From Zerene cesonia (taxonomy: Eukaryota > Arthropoda > Insecta > Lepidoptera > Pieridae), in the NCBI RefSeq assembly GCF_012273895.1, contig NC_052128.1, positions 2,356,001 through 2,420,000 of the forward strand: DNA of 64,000 nucleotides, in the 5' to 3' direction. The translations under genes and the position numbers were made by a program. A model generated the notes under the pieces. It was not told where the DNA came from, searched no databases, and was given only the letters and a program-made list of their open reading frames with translations. This document shows positions 48,501 through 61,500 of the stretch, piece by piece; the first letter of the stretch is position 1, and each line of letters opens with the position of its first letter.

Positions 48501-51500
48501 TACGCTTTATAGTAGTTGTCCCCTTAAATTTTAAAAATTTTTAATAATTTGAAATAGTTTCTCTTTGTATATAGACAAAGCTTGTAAGGAAATTTTTGGA
48601 AACATGTTTATATTTTACATACTTTTTTTACTTTCCTTTTATTGAAGTAAGAAACACCAAATAAATCTACAAGAAATATTTAAAAGTACAAAAACTACTT
48701 TTTAAAAATTCGCATTTTAGTTGGATCGCTGGAGATATGCCAAGAAGAAATTTATTGATGAAAACCAAGTGGTCGAGCGTATCATGTGCTATTTGATCTA
48801 GAAAAATTTTAGTAATACATCACGTTGATATATTATACAATTTAAATATAATTTTATTACCATAGGAAATTCTCGCTATGATAAGAAATTATAAAACGGG
48901 TACGAATAACATATTTTAACGTCTATGAATTATTTTGATTATTTTCCTTTTATCTTCCTTATATTTAAAAAGCTTGTCTTTTAACAAACATACGTCATAC
49001 AAAGTAAACAACCGTCGAATACATTTATATCCGATTACATTTCAACAAACCTACGCATTTTACGCTCCCACTTTGATGTGTCTTGACGAGGAAATAAACA
49101 TAAAAATCATGAATATTCACCCAAGTGAGTACGTTTCCTTTCCCTTATACGGTTATTCAATTCTGTCTTCAAGAGGTTTTGTTATACGAGCTTCACATAT
49201 GGCCAGCTGAAAACATTTCTATGTTCGTGGACGAGTTACGTCACTAAAATAAACTGTGGAAAGGTCATTGTTACTATTTTAGGGCTTCGGTCGTATTCTT
49301 GTCTTCTGTCAGCTAAGTATTGGCATTTAAATATTTAGATCCAGTTTTTATTTTAATTCTGCAGATTTTTGTAGCAATAATTCGGTATAAACATTATTAT
49401 TTAACATATATTATTTGAAATTTATATTTAACACATGTTGTTATAAAAATGAATTGTATATTTATATAATATTTAATGTAAGGAGGAAAAGCATAAATAA
49501 AATACGCTCATTCATTTGAAGTTACATCCAGGTCCAATACGTTTTATATGATTTCACGAAAATATTGATAATAGAAGCCATAACAACGTTAAAATCGGTA
49601 AAATAGCAATTATGAAAAGTTTACAGTTCTTATTTATTTGATGCATTAATAAAATTCGTAAATTCTATGCACAGAAAACTATTTTCTAATAAAAAATTAC
49701 TCCATGAAATACAAATTACACATTTATATAATAAAGAAACTAATAACTTATTCCGATTGAATCTTATCTTCTCTGAAACTTTTGTGAGGCTCATGTAGAC
49801 TCATCGTACGCTCTAAGAATACAGCCATCCCCAGAATTTCGAAAAATATGTCTAAAAGTAAAATCTATTTATTCTCAAGAGCGATCGTCAAGTATGTGAC
49901 TTTGATTTGCTTTCCGAAAGTAAAATTGCTTTCCGAAAGAAGGGATGTGGTGAAAGAGTATTACATAACGATCGAAAAAGCGAAATTAAATTTCTTGTGA
50001 ATCCGCATGTTTAATACTTGAACGTCTTCGATTTTAACATATAAATTTGTGTTACGTTATCACAATATTCAATATGACAAGATATAACAATGTAAAGGGA
50101 CATAACTTGGTGTATAATTTTAAAACAATACTTAATTTTTAGTAATTATTCAAAACTAGATTTTCACCCGCGTCTTGCTTGTGTAGTCAAAGGAAAATAT
50201 ATTGTGTAAGTGTTATACACGCATAGTTTTCGTTCCCTTGATAAAAACTATTATATGTCCCTTCTTATAAGTTCTCAAACTATCTTTGTGCAAAATTTCA
50301 TTCTAATCGGTGTGTGATTTAGGTGTCAAAAAGGGACATATAAACAGAGTTACTTTCGTATTTATAATATTAGTAGGCATTCAATTGTATTATACTACTA
50401 CCCAACAATAAAACCACTTTATTTCAAAAAACATATGATAAAAAGATATCGAAAAACAACGGTCAACTAAAAGATAATTTTTTTTACAGCAATATTTTTA
50501 TTTACCTACGAATGTTTCGTAACAAACAACAATAGAATATATTCAGTGCAAATTTATCTCATACTCAAAGCACGAATTCAAAAACTCAGCTGTAATATTC
50601 AAAAGTACTTATATGGTCTTATTACATAATTTATTTCCAGTTCCCCATCTCTTAAAAGTATATTCCCGATTGAACATATTATTTTTTATACTACTCAATA
50701 ACATATTTGAAACTCAGTAACTGGCGAGTGGAGTAAGTCTGGCGGAGGATGTTTCGTTTTGACTGAAGGAAAACACCTTCCACGCTTCAAAATATTTAAT
50801 ATAAAGGAGAAACAAAGGAAACAACATTTAACAACTTCTATTGTAATTTGTTCGACAGAATACCATTAAAGGTTCAGTATTTTTCAATACAAACGAAATA
50901 TGTAATAAGGAGCCCCAAGCGAACCGTATGGTAATGGAGCGCGGTGGCTTTAATAAAATATTTTATCGAGCCGATATTCAAATTATTCCATTTTTGTCCA
51001 CAACTGTGTTCAACAAACTTATTGAAAAAAAGAAAAATATGTAAAACACAATTTCCACTGCATTTAGATTGCCAATTGAACCTATATATTTTTATGCGTA
51101 AAGAATAACGTATGTATATTTTACATTCGATGCCACAATTTTATTTGCATTTTTCCCTTATCTCTAGAATTTATGTTGTATATAAGAAAATGAAATTCTG
51201 AATACTCAGCCCAAAATAAAAGAATAGGTGTTAATATTCAAACATTCTTTAGACGACTCAAAAATTAATATCCTTTCTTTAAGACACCAGTATTTAAATG
51301 TTTATATATCATAACAAAGATATCTATTATTCTTCTATAATACAACTTTTAAAATATAATAAGTACTATCCCGTATCTCGTTATTCTCAATTCTTTTTTT
51401 GCGGGTATATTCTACAAATAAATATACATTAATATTTTACTCCTAGTAAAATACGTGTTAACAACAGGATCACTGCAATTATAACACAATATAAATAAAA

Positions 51501-54500
51501 TAACAAATTAAAAAAAAAAACGATCGACAGGCGAGCTCAGAACCCACGTCCTTCGCTTTGCCGTTGTATTTACCTTGGACTACTAGGCCATCCATATTGT
51601 ACAACAAAATATATTTAAAATAGTAGGTAGGAACATAACTCGGTGATAAGTATTGATGGCGAACTATTGTTTCCAAGGCAAGTAGATTATTACGGGAATC
51701 ATGATCCTATTATCGGGAACAATATCGCAAATCAGGACATTACGCGTAATTAATAGGTACAAAGGATTAGTTAGGCTCCCACCCACTCATTAAGACGTGA
51801 CTAGGCGTGCTACATGATACGATATAATTAGCATGTAATGAGAAACCTTGTTACATTGTTAAAAGCTACGTAAATTCTAACATGTTGTAGAACTTTGAAT
51901 GTATTGAATTTAGGTGTAGATAGTAGATTAGTTTACTCGATGGTAAGCGATAGCCATGAACCGTCTATGAAAGTTCTGCAGAGGTAGAGCCTTTGCGAAT
52001 GCACTGCCCGCTGTTAGCGAGTAAGGGAAAGGGCAGAATTGACAACTGGAAACGAGGAATGGACTGGGAAGCGTGATGAAAAGGAGATGTATTAGAAGTA
52101 AGATTACAAAAATTGTTTTGGTCCTTATTATCTTTTTTGCTGTTATTTATCTATCCTGGTCTCGATCTTTTATCTCTTATCTCAATAACAAACTACGAAT
52201 ATAACAGATTTTGACTCGCTGTCGTTAGAACCGTATCCTTTTCCATATAACCTTTCGCTTAAATTTAATCTGGTCCACATTATAACAGGATCAAGCTTTC
52301 TCTTTAACGTACTTAAAAGTTTCTACGAACAGTTCCCAGGATATTTCATTATTTTAAAATTTCTGTAGCTCATCTATATATTATTTTAATATTTAATATA
52401 AGTCTCAAATAATTTTACGGGTTTTACGAATATAATTAAGTAGGTAATGAACATTTTAAGTTATATCGCCATATCATGGTTTGTGGAGAAATAATGTAGT
52501 AGGAAGCTAGGTTTTCTAAACTATTAGTTTTATTTTACAAATTCTTTAATTATCTATATAATTGATTATTATTTTATATTACATATAACATTTTATTTCA
52601 AAAAGTAAATCATCTTAAGAGATATTAAATAAATTTAACATTAAGTTAATTAAATCCTACTAATATTATAAATGTGAAAGTTTGTGAGGATGTGTGTGAG
52701 TTTGTTACTCTTTCACGCAAAAACTACTGAACCGATTGCAATGAAATTTGATACGTAAGCAGCTGGACAACTAGAATAACACATAGGCAACTTTTTATCT
52801 CGATATTCCTATGGGATACGGATTTATGCGGGTGAAACCGCGGGGCACAGCTAGTATTACAATAATATTAAGCGTGAATTTAAAACGAAGTAAATTGGGA
52901 TTTTTAAAACAAAAATTTTAACATTCCGTTAAAGTTTTACAATCTTATCTACACAAATAGTAAAATCTTACCATTCAAGTAACGATAGCAGCTTATCCAA
53001 GCATTTTCCAACATTTGGAAGCTTAGTTGAAAGAAAACGGTCTGGTACATTTTATAAGGATTACTAATCGTTACTAAGTTTCCAAAGACTTTGAATCTAG
53101 ATATATAACGAAATGAAATATAAAAAGATTTCCTTTAAATTCATTGAGAGATGTTTGCCGGCTAGAAAATTCATTCGTGTGTTGAATATATCGCAAATTC
53201 CACTACACGTGTGATTTTAAGGAGACATTCTTTTGAGTGAAGATTTGAGATAGTTTAGTTCAAAATTATATATAAATTTGAAACTCTGAATTGAACAATT
53301 GAACTGATGTTTATTAAACATACATATTTATATACATCTCATGTTATTTTTATGAAGATAATATATAAAACAAATACAAAATATAAACTTGGTTTTTATG
53401 TAGAAAACTGATCTGGGGGTTCTGGCTGTCAAACGTATAATGTAATTGATAGATGGATTTTTGGCATTGAAATGTATATACAATATGCACTTTTATATAT
53501 GCTAACTGAGAAAGCTGTGGGTCTTATCATTCTGTGTCATACTAAAATCACGAAAGATATTAATAAATATAATAATATTATGAATGTTATGATTATTTAT
53601 AATACAATTAATGAATAATAATTATCAATAAAGAAACTGTAATGTGAGAGCATTTTCATGTTTTGAATAGATAATTTAATCCCTATATAGACTTATGCAT
53701 GTCATTTTAGTTTTTAAACAAGAAGTATTTTTATTTAGCCATATGTATTATAAGTTGTAACGAGCGATTATACCAAACAAACCCGCGGGCAAGAGCAATA
53801 GTTTCTATAACTTACACATTATTATGGCATATAAGATCCATTACTCCCGAATATATATGATAAAAATCTGTTCAGTGGGTTTCACGTGAAAGAGTAACAA
53901 ACAAACGTATACATAAATTCATCCATATTCACAAATTCTTGCATTTATAATATCAGTAGGAATAGGACTAATAAGATTAGATACATGTTAAATGGTGAAT
54001 TTTATATACTACAGGCGGATTTAGTAGCGCTCCCGCCACCCGATTTTGACTAAATATGAATATTGAGATCAAAATGAAGTAGATCTTTCAAGTGAATTCT
54101 TTAACAATAATCTTATTCATATTCAAGTATGGCGACGGAGGCACGTGGTGAAATCCTGCTTTGAATATTCAGATTTCATTTTCATGAGATATGCAAATTG
54201 GTAGAACATATTTTTCTCATAGCCGACGAGCGCATTGACATTCATGTCAATTTTTATTCATAAAAGTAAGGTTTGATTTACTACTGATTGGGATTTTATG
54301 TATTAGGAAATAATTTCACCACGGTAAATTCATAAATAGGCAATTTAAAATATAATTTATACTGAATCGAAGAACTTTCACATGTTTATCGTTTTGATTT
54401 TATCTATAAAATAATTCAATAAATTGTCTTGTTGTGGTATTATTTTGTAAACATAACATCACAAAAGCAGTAACCTAGTTTTTATTAAATAATTTCCAGT

Positions 54501-56450
54501 TATATAGTGAAAATCAATGATATCGATAAATTGTACATGCTAGTAGTAGTTGCAATGTAAGTTTATTGTCTTACCTGTCTTAATTCCGTTGCTAGGTCGA
54601 TTACAAGTTGGTTTTGATCTCTCTCAAATTCTATTGATATTTTCGTTTCTTGTGGGCCTATACGCATATAATAAAATAAAATTTAGTTTCTTTATTGTAC
54701 AGCTATGTAATGAAGGGTTGATGATACGATGTTTTCTCAGTGGTTTACGACGTTATACTCGTAGATAGAATATTAAGTTGCGTAGCAACGTTATTGTTTA
54801 CCAAATCACCATAATTACCTGAGCCTTGATATTAAGGAAAACTGAAATATATCCATTTTGTTTTAACATTTTAAGGAAAAGTTTTCGTTGTGCGTTCGAT
54901 AGTCCGTAAGTGGAAATGAATTGAGGATAACATTTTTAAGTACGCGCCTGGTATCGTTACACGAAATAGAAAAATTGAAGTTAGACGAAGAAAAATAGAA
55001 GAGCCTCACATATTAAGAGGTCTTATACTGTCAAAACGGTGAAGGAAAACATCGTGAGGAAACCGGCATGTCCAATAATCAAAAGTTCGACGACATGTGA
55101 CATCTGCCAACCCGCTCTTGGCCAGCGTGGTGGATTATGGCCTGAACCCTCATAGGAGGCCCGTGTCCCAGCAGTGGGAACGTGTATGGACTGATGATGA
55201 TGATGATGATTCTGTCACTTTCCTATAATTGTATGTTATATAACATATCTCGAATATACGTTCCTTGAAGCTTTGTCTGTTCTCAAAAAAAAAATATTTT
55301 AACCAAAACGAATTAATACGAACCAGTAGTTCCTGAGTAAAGGTAATTGAAATAAACAAAAATCAAACAAACCCTTCAGCATAAAATCATATCGTAGTTA
55401 GTAAAATTCAGTACCTTCAAAAGATTGTATCACAAAAACTGCAATGATGGTCCACAAGACTAGAAAGGTGGTAAGACCTAGTTGACACAACACGCATCGG
55501 ATAATTATTGAACAAGTTGATTCCCCTGCTTTCCTCGGCACTGGATATACTCTTAGCCATGATTCTGGCATCTTAAATAATAAACATATCTATTTATAAA
55601 AATAGGTTCAAAATAATCATGTTTTTATTAAAATATGAGCAACATGGAAGAGTAAGAGCAATAGAAAGAGAGAAGTATGGGAAGTAATATACAGTGCAAG
55701 TAATTTATCTATTTGGATTACAATTCGTGTTGTAGTTACATTAATTGTTAATAAGTGAGTTAAAACGCAATTACATTTCTTATTGACCTTTTTATATTCT
55801 TGTAGTTCTATGTGCATAATTTTTAATTTAATATTAACCGAAATATATCTTATATAAAATATATTTCGGTGAATGTTAAAAAATCTCCGATGTGGCGAAA
55901 AATATTTTTGGTCTATTCAATTGGATTTGAATTCAAGCCAAGCCATTGCGATGTAGGATTTGCATTGATAACAATTTTAACCTAATTTCAATAGAATATT
56001 AAACAGAGCAGAATTTACCTTATGTATTACAATTTTAGAACCATTTTTGGTTACTTCTGCTTGATTCATTCCGTCTCCCATTAAATAACCTCTAGTAGTG
56101 TTATAAAGACGTCTACTTTTAGCAATACAGGGAGAATTCTTTACTGTCCGATTCACACGCGGAGTCACACAGTGTTTGTTTCTAACATCTGTACATAAAT
56201 CACTTATATTTATATCACCGTCGCAAGCACCTGGCAGCGTGACTCGGAATTCTTTACAAATTTTTCTTTGAACGTTTAAAACATTTGCACTTTTCGTTTC
56301 TAAATCAACACCATCGCCACGTAGTTTTAATGTCCTGTCACAATCCAACGGAACTCGTTTGGAAATTCCATCTTCACTTTTCCCCTTTCCGTAGAGCGGC
56401 TTTACGAAATGAATTTTGCTCTTAAACTTTTCGTGTACAGACTTCCTCAT
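33575..56450 (-). CDS. Two-pore-domain potassium-channel-like protein with non-canonical filters
   Basis: Nine minus-strand exons: 56450-56019, 55571-55415, 54657-54575, 39758-39593, 37596-37507, 37288-37178, 35458-35385, 34211-34053, 33754-33575. The phases agree throughout, giving 483 residues. Residues 1-144 are a basic cytoplasmic N-terminus. M1 is about 172-193 (LGLTTFLVLWTIIAVFVIQS), followed by the FEGP cap start. Pore loop 1 is WNLSGTFLFAIYVMTALGFG (filter at 277-282), M2 follows (SGLIYAILAIPTHIYL), M3 is about 376-401, pore loop 2 is EIIMFPLEFTTTGGLEHV (417-422), and M4 is about 432-451. This is the K2P layout. The first filter reads TALGFG and the second TTTGGL, against TxGYG and TxGFG in conducting K2P channels. 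The acceptor of the small seventh exon is weak. An upstream exon may exist, as the frame is open beyond 56450 towards a CAG. Intron 3 is 14.8 kb. The exact insect orthologue was not determined. Confidence 0.85.
34212..39592. other. K2P-like introns 4-7
   Basis: AT-rich introns between exons 4 and 8. They hold a dispersed repeat copy at 35093-35215 and GC-richer islands at 36400-36550 and 36790-36900 without recognisable coding. Nothing else was supported. Confidence 0.4.
35093..35215 (+). repeat. Dispersed ~70-bp repeat, copy 2
   Basis: TTTAGAAATTAAAAACTTTT then TAACGGATTTTAAACGCGAT, and CCCGACGTTTGGAACATTAC continuing to GCATGGTCACGGGAAGACTG. It is the longest of the three copies and lies in a K2P-like intron. 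Confidence 0.75.
43728..43882 (-). mobile_element. Helitron-like element, second subfamily
   Basis: On the plus strand CTAGACGCTCTTCCCGGCTC, then CAGTTTTATCCCAAGGGAGC, ending near ATGAAATATTAATGTGAT. It closely resembles 26410-26612 and the reverse of 20660-20883. Confidence 0.65.
44494..44540 (-). repeat. Dispersed ~70-bp repeat, copy 3
   Basis: On the minus strand AAAAACTTTTGAACGGATTT then CAAACGCGATTTATTACC, a partial copy of the repeat at 28003 and 35093. Confidence 0.65.
47392..47475 (+). repeat. Interspersed lepidopteran-type repeat
   Basis: Contains GGTAGTGCCTCTGCGAATGT and GGGCGGTGGTGGCTTACGAT. A related sequence (GAGGTAGAGCCTTTGCGAAT) lies at 51935-52030. Non-coding. Confidence 0.5.
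47581..47815 (+). mobile_element. Helitron-like element
   Basis: AATATATAAAACGCAAAGGA at the start, GGGATAAAATGGGAGTTGAA inside, and GCGAGCATAGTTGCGGGTAA before CTTCTAG at the end, the TC/AT-rich to CTAG layout. The interior differs from the other subfamilies. Confidence 0.55.
48072..48366 (-). repeat. Full-length tRNA-derived SINE, copy 2
   Basis: On the minus strand it starts with a tRNA-like head: GTGGCTCAATGGTGAGAACC (box A) and GTCGGGGTACGAGACCGGAC (box B). A body follows with AAAACGGTGAAGGAAAACCT and GTTCGACGACATATGACATC, then GTGTCCCAGCAGTAGGAAC and a GATGAT tail. It is the only copy here with both head and tail; 11701 and 55032 are 3' parts. Confidence 0.8.
50156..50377 (-). mobile_element. 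Degraded Helitron-like element
   Basis: On the plus strand CTAGATTTTCACCCGCGTCT at one end and TTTCGTATTTATAATATTAGTAGG-type sequence at the other. The middle shares CAAAATTTCATTCTAATCGG with the element at 60605. Confidence 0.55.
51519..51600 (-). repeat. tRNA-like sequence followed by T10 (SINE head or tRNA pseudogene)
   Basis: The minus strand reads GGATGGCCTAGTAGTCCAAG (box A-like), then GACGTGGGTTCTGAGCTCGC (box B-like), then a run of ten T. D-arm (GCCT/AGGT) and T-arm (GTGGG/CTCGC, with wobble pairs) can be drawn. No intact acceptor stem or clear anticodon loop was found, so it is not called a functional tRNA. Confidence 0.5.
51935..52035 (+). repeat. Interspersed lepidopteran-type repeat
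   Basis: TACTCGATGGTAAGCGATAG, then GCAGAGGTAGAGCCTTTGCG and AATGCACTGCCCGC. It is related to 47392-47475. Confidence 0.45.
52655..52854 (+). mobile_element. Short non-autonomous Helitron-like element, copy 2
   Basis: TCCTACTAATATTATAAATG at the start, CTCTTTCACGCAAAAACTAC inside, and GGTGAAACCGCGGGGCACAG before CTAG at the end. It is nearly the same as 6850-7037 in length and sequence. Confidence 0.82.
55032..55210 (+). repeat. SINE 3' part with GATGAT tail, copy 3
   Basis: CAAAACGGTGAAGGAAAACA, GTTCGACGACATGTGACATC, GTGTCCCAGCAGTGGGAAC and six GAT units. It lies in the second K2P-like intron and lacks the tRNA head. Confidence 0.8.
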
Positions 56451-58506
56451 TGTTCTAAAGTATTCGACTGAAAGCTTGAATGGTAACTGTTTTGAGCCGT
56501 TCAATAGCGTGCTGTGAACTTAAAATTATCTACTTCCGATCCGAACTTAACTGACATCGAGGAAGCGGTTACTCATCAAGACACCAAACTTTAAATAAAT
56601 GGGTTAATTCCGACGTAAACTGATAAACTGTTCAGTATTTTTTTAGTAACAAATGTTCAAAATGTAGCTACGTTGGCTGTGTTGTTTTAGCTTGGCCTAA
56701 TTTCTGTACACCTTAGTTAATTAAATTCACAGTATACAATGAAGTTGTTAGCACGAACATAATATGTACCTATATTATAATAAACTCGATACCTCGTGGT
56801 CTGCAATATTTATCACACCACCTTTATCGCACAGATTTAGTTTAGTTTAACTCACGTTACTTCGACAATATAGTCTGCACATATTGCAGGTCATAATCTA
56901 TCTGCACAAGAAATTTCAGCCAACATCACTTCATAGTATAAAACAAACTCGCTGTCTATATTTTTGCATAGATCTTTAAAAATGCACAGTGGACAACATA
57001 TTGAAGCAGTTTTTTCGTAGATAGAGTGGTTCCGCGGAATAGTTTATATGTACAATACATTTTGCAACCTGGCGAACCCGCGGCGGTGCTAGTTTACATA
57101 CAAAGATACACTCTCAAGGCGTCAGTTAATTTATTTTCCTGTGGAACTTATACGAGAGTAATGGAAAAGTTTTATTTTACATAACGAGCAAAGTGGCATA
57201 TAGTCGACAACAGAGCACATTGTCTACTAACTAACTATGCTATTAAACTTAATGTTAGTATAATTTACTTGTGGATACCTACACAGATACAAGGCTTTTG
57301 TTGGCTTATGTACAAACACTTTCTACTTCTAATAATGGATACAGCATTAACAAAATATTATGTCTTATATTATAAATTATTTCGATTGAAATAGTTCAGT
57401 AGCGCCGTGTAACCAGCGAAGGCTTCAATGTCGAAATTAGTTGTATTACAGCAAGAAGACATTTATGATACATATTAAATATTATAATAAATTTTGTTAT
57501 TTTATATAGCTACTAATATATGCGAAAGTAATTCTGCATGTCTGTCTCTTTTTCACGTCTAAACAATTGGATAAATATGGACGAAATTTGGCGCAAAATA
57601 TAACAATTTTTTTATGGCACAAGATAATAAATATAGATGTGGCTATTTACTCAGTTAACTTTGATGCGTAAATTCTTTTTTATAAATTGTTGATTATTTA
57701 AAGCATTGATTCCAGTATGTCTTTATTTTTTTGTTGTTCACCAAATTTATAGATATTATTATTTGTGTAATAATATTACCCACTTTCTATAAGAAACCAA
57801 AAGTAATTGAATAGCGAAAATTTATCGTCTGTTTATTATTGATATATGTTACTTCATATTTATTTATTTCGATGAAGTAATTCATCATTAATTTATTATT
57901 TTATATATATATTAATCAATATTTCTGAAAAATAACCAACGGGTTGGGAAAAAACTTGCTCAAGAATGTTATAGAATACGTCGCGTATAATAAAGATAAT
58001 TAATTGCATTCAATTAATAAACTTTCCGCGAAAAAAACTTCCAATGAGGATATATTCAAGTGAATTATTACTGACGTTGGCGACTCTATTGATTTATAAG
58101 ATACGCCATGCGCCCTGCGGGCTGACAGGGAGCAGGCGCGCGCAGCTGTCAAAATGGTTCACTCTTGGCAAAAATAACATGCAATATTTACAATAATAAA
58201 GCATAATAATCTCAATACCTGAAATAGTTTTCTTAATTGTCACAAATGTAAAGTGTTTTGAACGTATGTGTATGTGCGCAGCAAAATTTGATACCGTGTT
58301 TTTGTGTTTCTTTGACGAAGGTGTTTATATTTAGTTAAAAATCCCTTTTTGTTAATTATTTCAAATCGGGACCTTTCAAATGTATCGATTTACACGTGAT
58401 TTAAAGCGTTTTGAGCCAGTTTATTATAACCTAAATATCAAAATAATGATTGAAAACATATCTAACCATTAACCTCTTTTTTAAAGTATAATGAATTAAA
58501 AAAACA
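56451..58506. promoter_or_regulatory. Upstream region between the K2P-like gene and B4GAT1-like gene
   Basis: About 2 kb between two divergent starts. A GC-rich block at about 58105-58160 (CGCCATGCGCCCTGCGGGCT, GAGCAGGCGCGCGCAGCTGT) is the best candidate core promoter or 5' exon region for the B4GAT1-like gene. 57508-57600 resembles the 5' end of a Helitron-like repeat (CTACTAATATATGCGAAAG). No other gene was seen. Confidence 0.4.
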
Positions 58507-61500
58507 ATGTCGAGATGTATACGAGTATTCGGGGCATACACGTATAGACTAACGCGAAGACATTCTACTTTATTTATATTTATTACTTTCGTAATAACTC
58601 TTACTGTGATATTTCATTTATATGCTTTCAAACATCACGAGCACCCACATGCCTCTCCACATATTGGTGACTTTGAATATAGACCTGGTGCGTTCTTACG
58701 AGGAAGACACCCTCACGACAACAGAAGCTATTGTCATTTCAACTATGGCTTACCAAATTACATCGATTGGGGAACGTTTCCAATTTTCACAACGCCCGAA
58801 GCGGGGATTAATGGACCATACAGAGTCATCTATAACGCAATCCTTGGCATGGCATATGCCAATAACAGCAAATATGATGCGGTGACGTATGCGACGCAAG
58901 CAACCCCAGAATTCATTTATCACATTGCAGAAATTGCCAAATATTGGGACGGTCCCATCAGTTTAGCTGTATATGTACCCAATTATGATATGGACATTAC
59001 AATTCAAATAATGAAACAGTTGTGCTCATGTTATCCAGCTATGTCGAAAGTATCAGTACATCTTTTTTATCCTAAACGTCACCCTCCAAAGATAAGAAAA
59101 CCTGAACAAATAATAGTTACCACTGAAGTTTCTACAACAACGTCAAATGTTTCAGTGGAAGAAATATTGAGAAATAAATTGGAGCGATATAAGAATTTGA
59201 ACCCAAAAACTAGAGCGGGGTATGTAGAATGGGTGAGGAAAAAGAAAATAGAACGCATGATGGCCAAACTGAGGAAAAAGGAGGAAGGCGCACCAAATTT
59301 GCATTTCGTTGATTGCTCCGGTCCCGAAGTGCTCGACATAGCGACGTTTCGCCGCGATCATAAAATGATATATCCCATAAACGTGGGAAGGAATGTCGCT
59401 AGGAATGCATCAAAGACAAACTATTTTATTGTGTCTGATATAGAAATGGTACCGAGCGATGGATTAGCGCCGAAATTTCTGAGAATGGTGCGAAAACTTA
59501 TGGGCGATAAGAAACGCGACGAGGGCTGTATTTTCGCTAAGACAGTCTTTGTAGTGCCGCTCTTTGAGGTAGAAAGGGGAGAGGAGATACCTCATGACAA
59601 AGACACGTAAGTTGATAAATTACGCTTTTACTGCGACGTGTAGGGCTGACAGTTATAAATATACATTACGCGTTTATATTTTGATTTTAAAAAACTCGAC
59701 AAAGTAAGGTACATTACTGAGATATAGTGTAAACAGCTGTATATGTTATTTTAAATCATCCCACAACGGATTCTTTTATTAGCTAAATTACAGTAGGTGT
59801 TTGTTTACTGGAGTTTATTAGTTATGCCGTGTTTTTTATAGCTTTGATTAAGTACAATTTAGATAACCACTGGTAAATACAAATAGTTTACCTAAATTTG
59901 ATCATCCACTCTTATCTATTGTATAGCATATAGTCCTTCAAGTTTTACGATAACAGGGTTCAAAAACTTTACATATCTTGTATGATATTTAAGGCACCGC
60001 ATAGCAGATGGGATGAATATATAGGAATCTCTCGCGCAAATTCGTTTTACCTATAACTGATTCGTGTGGCGTTGCCTGCGTTGAATTATATTGTCTATCA
60101 ATGGTTATTATATTTAAATCAAGATTGTGAGAATATTTATCGTATGTTTATTTTAATTAGTTGCGCTCAATCACTTAATGAAACGGAACTAAATAACAAC
60201 TGAAACTCTTTATTTAAATGAAAAACTTTATTTATTTATTTAAATAAAATAAAATGAAAATTTGTTTTATAACCTGTTAAGCTTTAAAGCTTTTTTCATT
60301 CAGCTTTCATAAAAAAATATAGAAACGCGATAAACGGAAAATATGACAATAAATTATAGTTTTTTACTGTTGTAATATTTTAAGATGGTAGGGAAGCAGA
60401 GCCTTCTAATTCATTTGATAATGACAGACTTATTCTACAAATCTTCTGACAGTACCTACTTATATTTCGAATATTTAAATCATTAATCAAGTTGCTATTA
60501 ACCTTTTAAGGCTAATATTAGGTTACTTAATTAAATCTCTACTTATACAAGCTCTCGTTTATAAAGTTAGGAAGACTTTAATACCTTCAAACATTTATAT
60601 ATTACTAGCTTCTCGTCCGCCATTTCAGCTGCGTAGACAGAGGACAAAATAGAAAGTTCGAGGTTTTTCCTGCGTACTTACCCGTTCCTGTGGGATTTCC
60701 CGGTTAAAAAATATTCTATATATTTTCTCAGGTCTCAAACTATCGCGAAATTTCATCTAAATCGGTTCTGTGGTTTAGGTGTAAAGAGGAGACGGACAGA
60801 GTTACTTTTACATGATTTTGTGCATACAAAATTTTATAATTCCATTACTTTAACTTTATTCTTAATAGTATGAATTCATTTACTATAAAACCAATAAACT
60901 TAATAAATACAGATAAACACAATAGCTTGTTTTTTGTTGTTTAAATTAGGTTAGTGAACATGGTGACATCGAACCGCGCGATGTATTTTCACCAGAAAGT
61001 TTGCTCCCATTGCCAACGATTTCCGGGCCTGCAGACGTGGTTGCTGCGCCCTTCGCCATCCATGTTGGAGGTTTGTAAACCTTCACACTTATATGTTATC
61101 TTCACACTGTGTGAGTCTGTGAGTGAGTAGAATCGGTGTAGTTTACGCAGCGAATGCTCTTGTATTGTACGATTTTACGAACCAGTAAATATTGCTTTGT
61201 AAATTACAAACTAATACATAGTAGTTTTTGGGTGCCCGGGTCCGTTAGCATGCAATATTAATATTATAGCGCAAATTTCACATATTGCTTTCGTTAACAG
61301 TTCATTTGACATTTATTGTAATGTAAAATACTCATTCCTTTTCGCTTCAATAAAAGTTCTTTTAACAAACCTTTTAATATGATTTATTTACTAGCTAAAA
61401 CATCGTATGCCGCACGTTTGTAAGCTTGTGTAACGTTAACATCAAGGCTTTTATAACTCCTTCGTCTATGTCATATATTTCATGCCAGTTTTCTATAAGA

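Larger units (their letters stand above)
39759..54574. other. 14.8-kb intron 3 of the K2P-like gene
   Basis: A long AT-rich intron with repeats listed separately. A 66-codon minus-strand frame (40473-40673) and a GC-richer block at 44620-44810 stand out, but neither could be fitted as an exon of this gene. Confidence 0.5.

Noticed and set aside
48935..49210. 91-codon plus-strand frame in the K2P-like intron
   Set aside because: No recognisable domain, splice support or codon bias. Not enough to call a gene.
59079..59361. Minus-strand frames of 86 and 69 codons
   Set aside because: Antisense to exon 1 of the B4GAT1-like gene.
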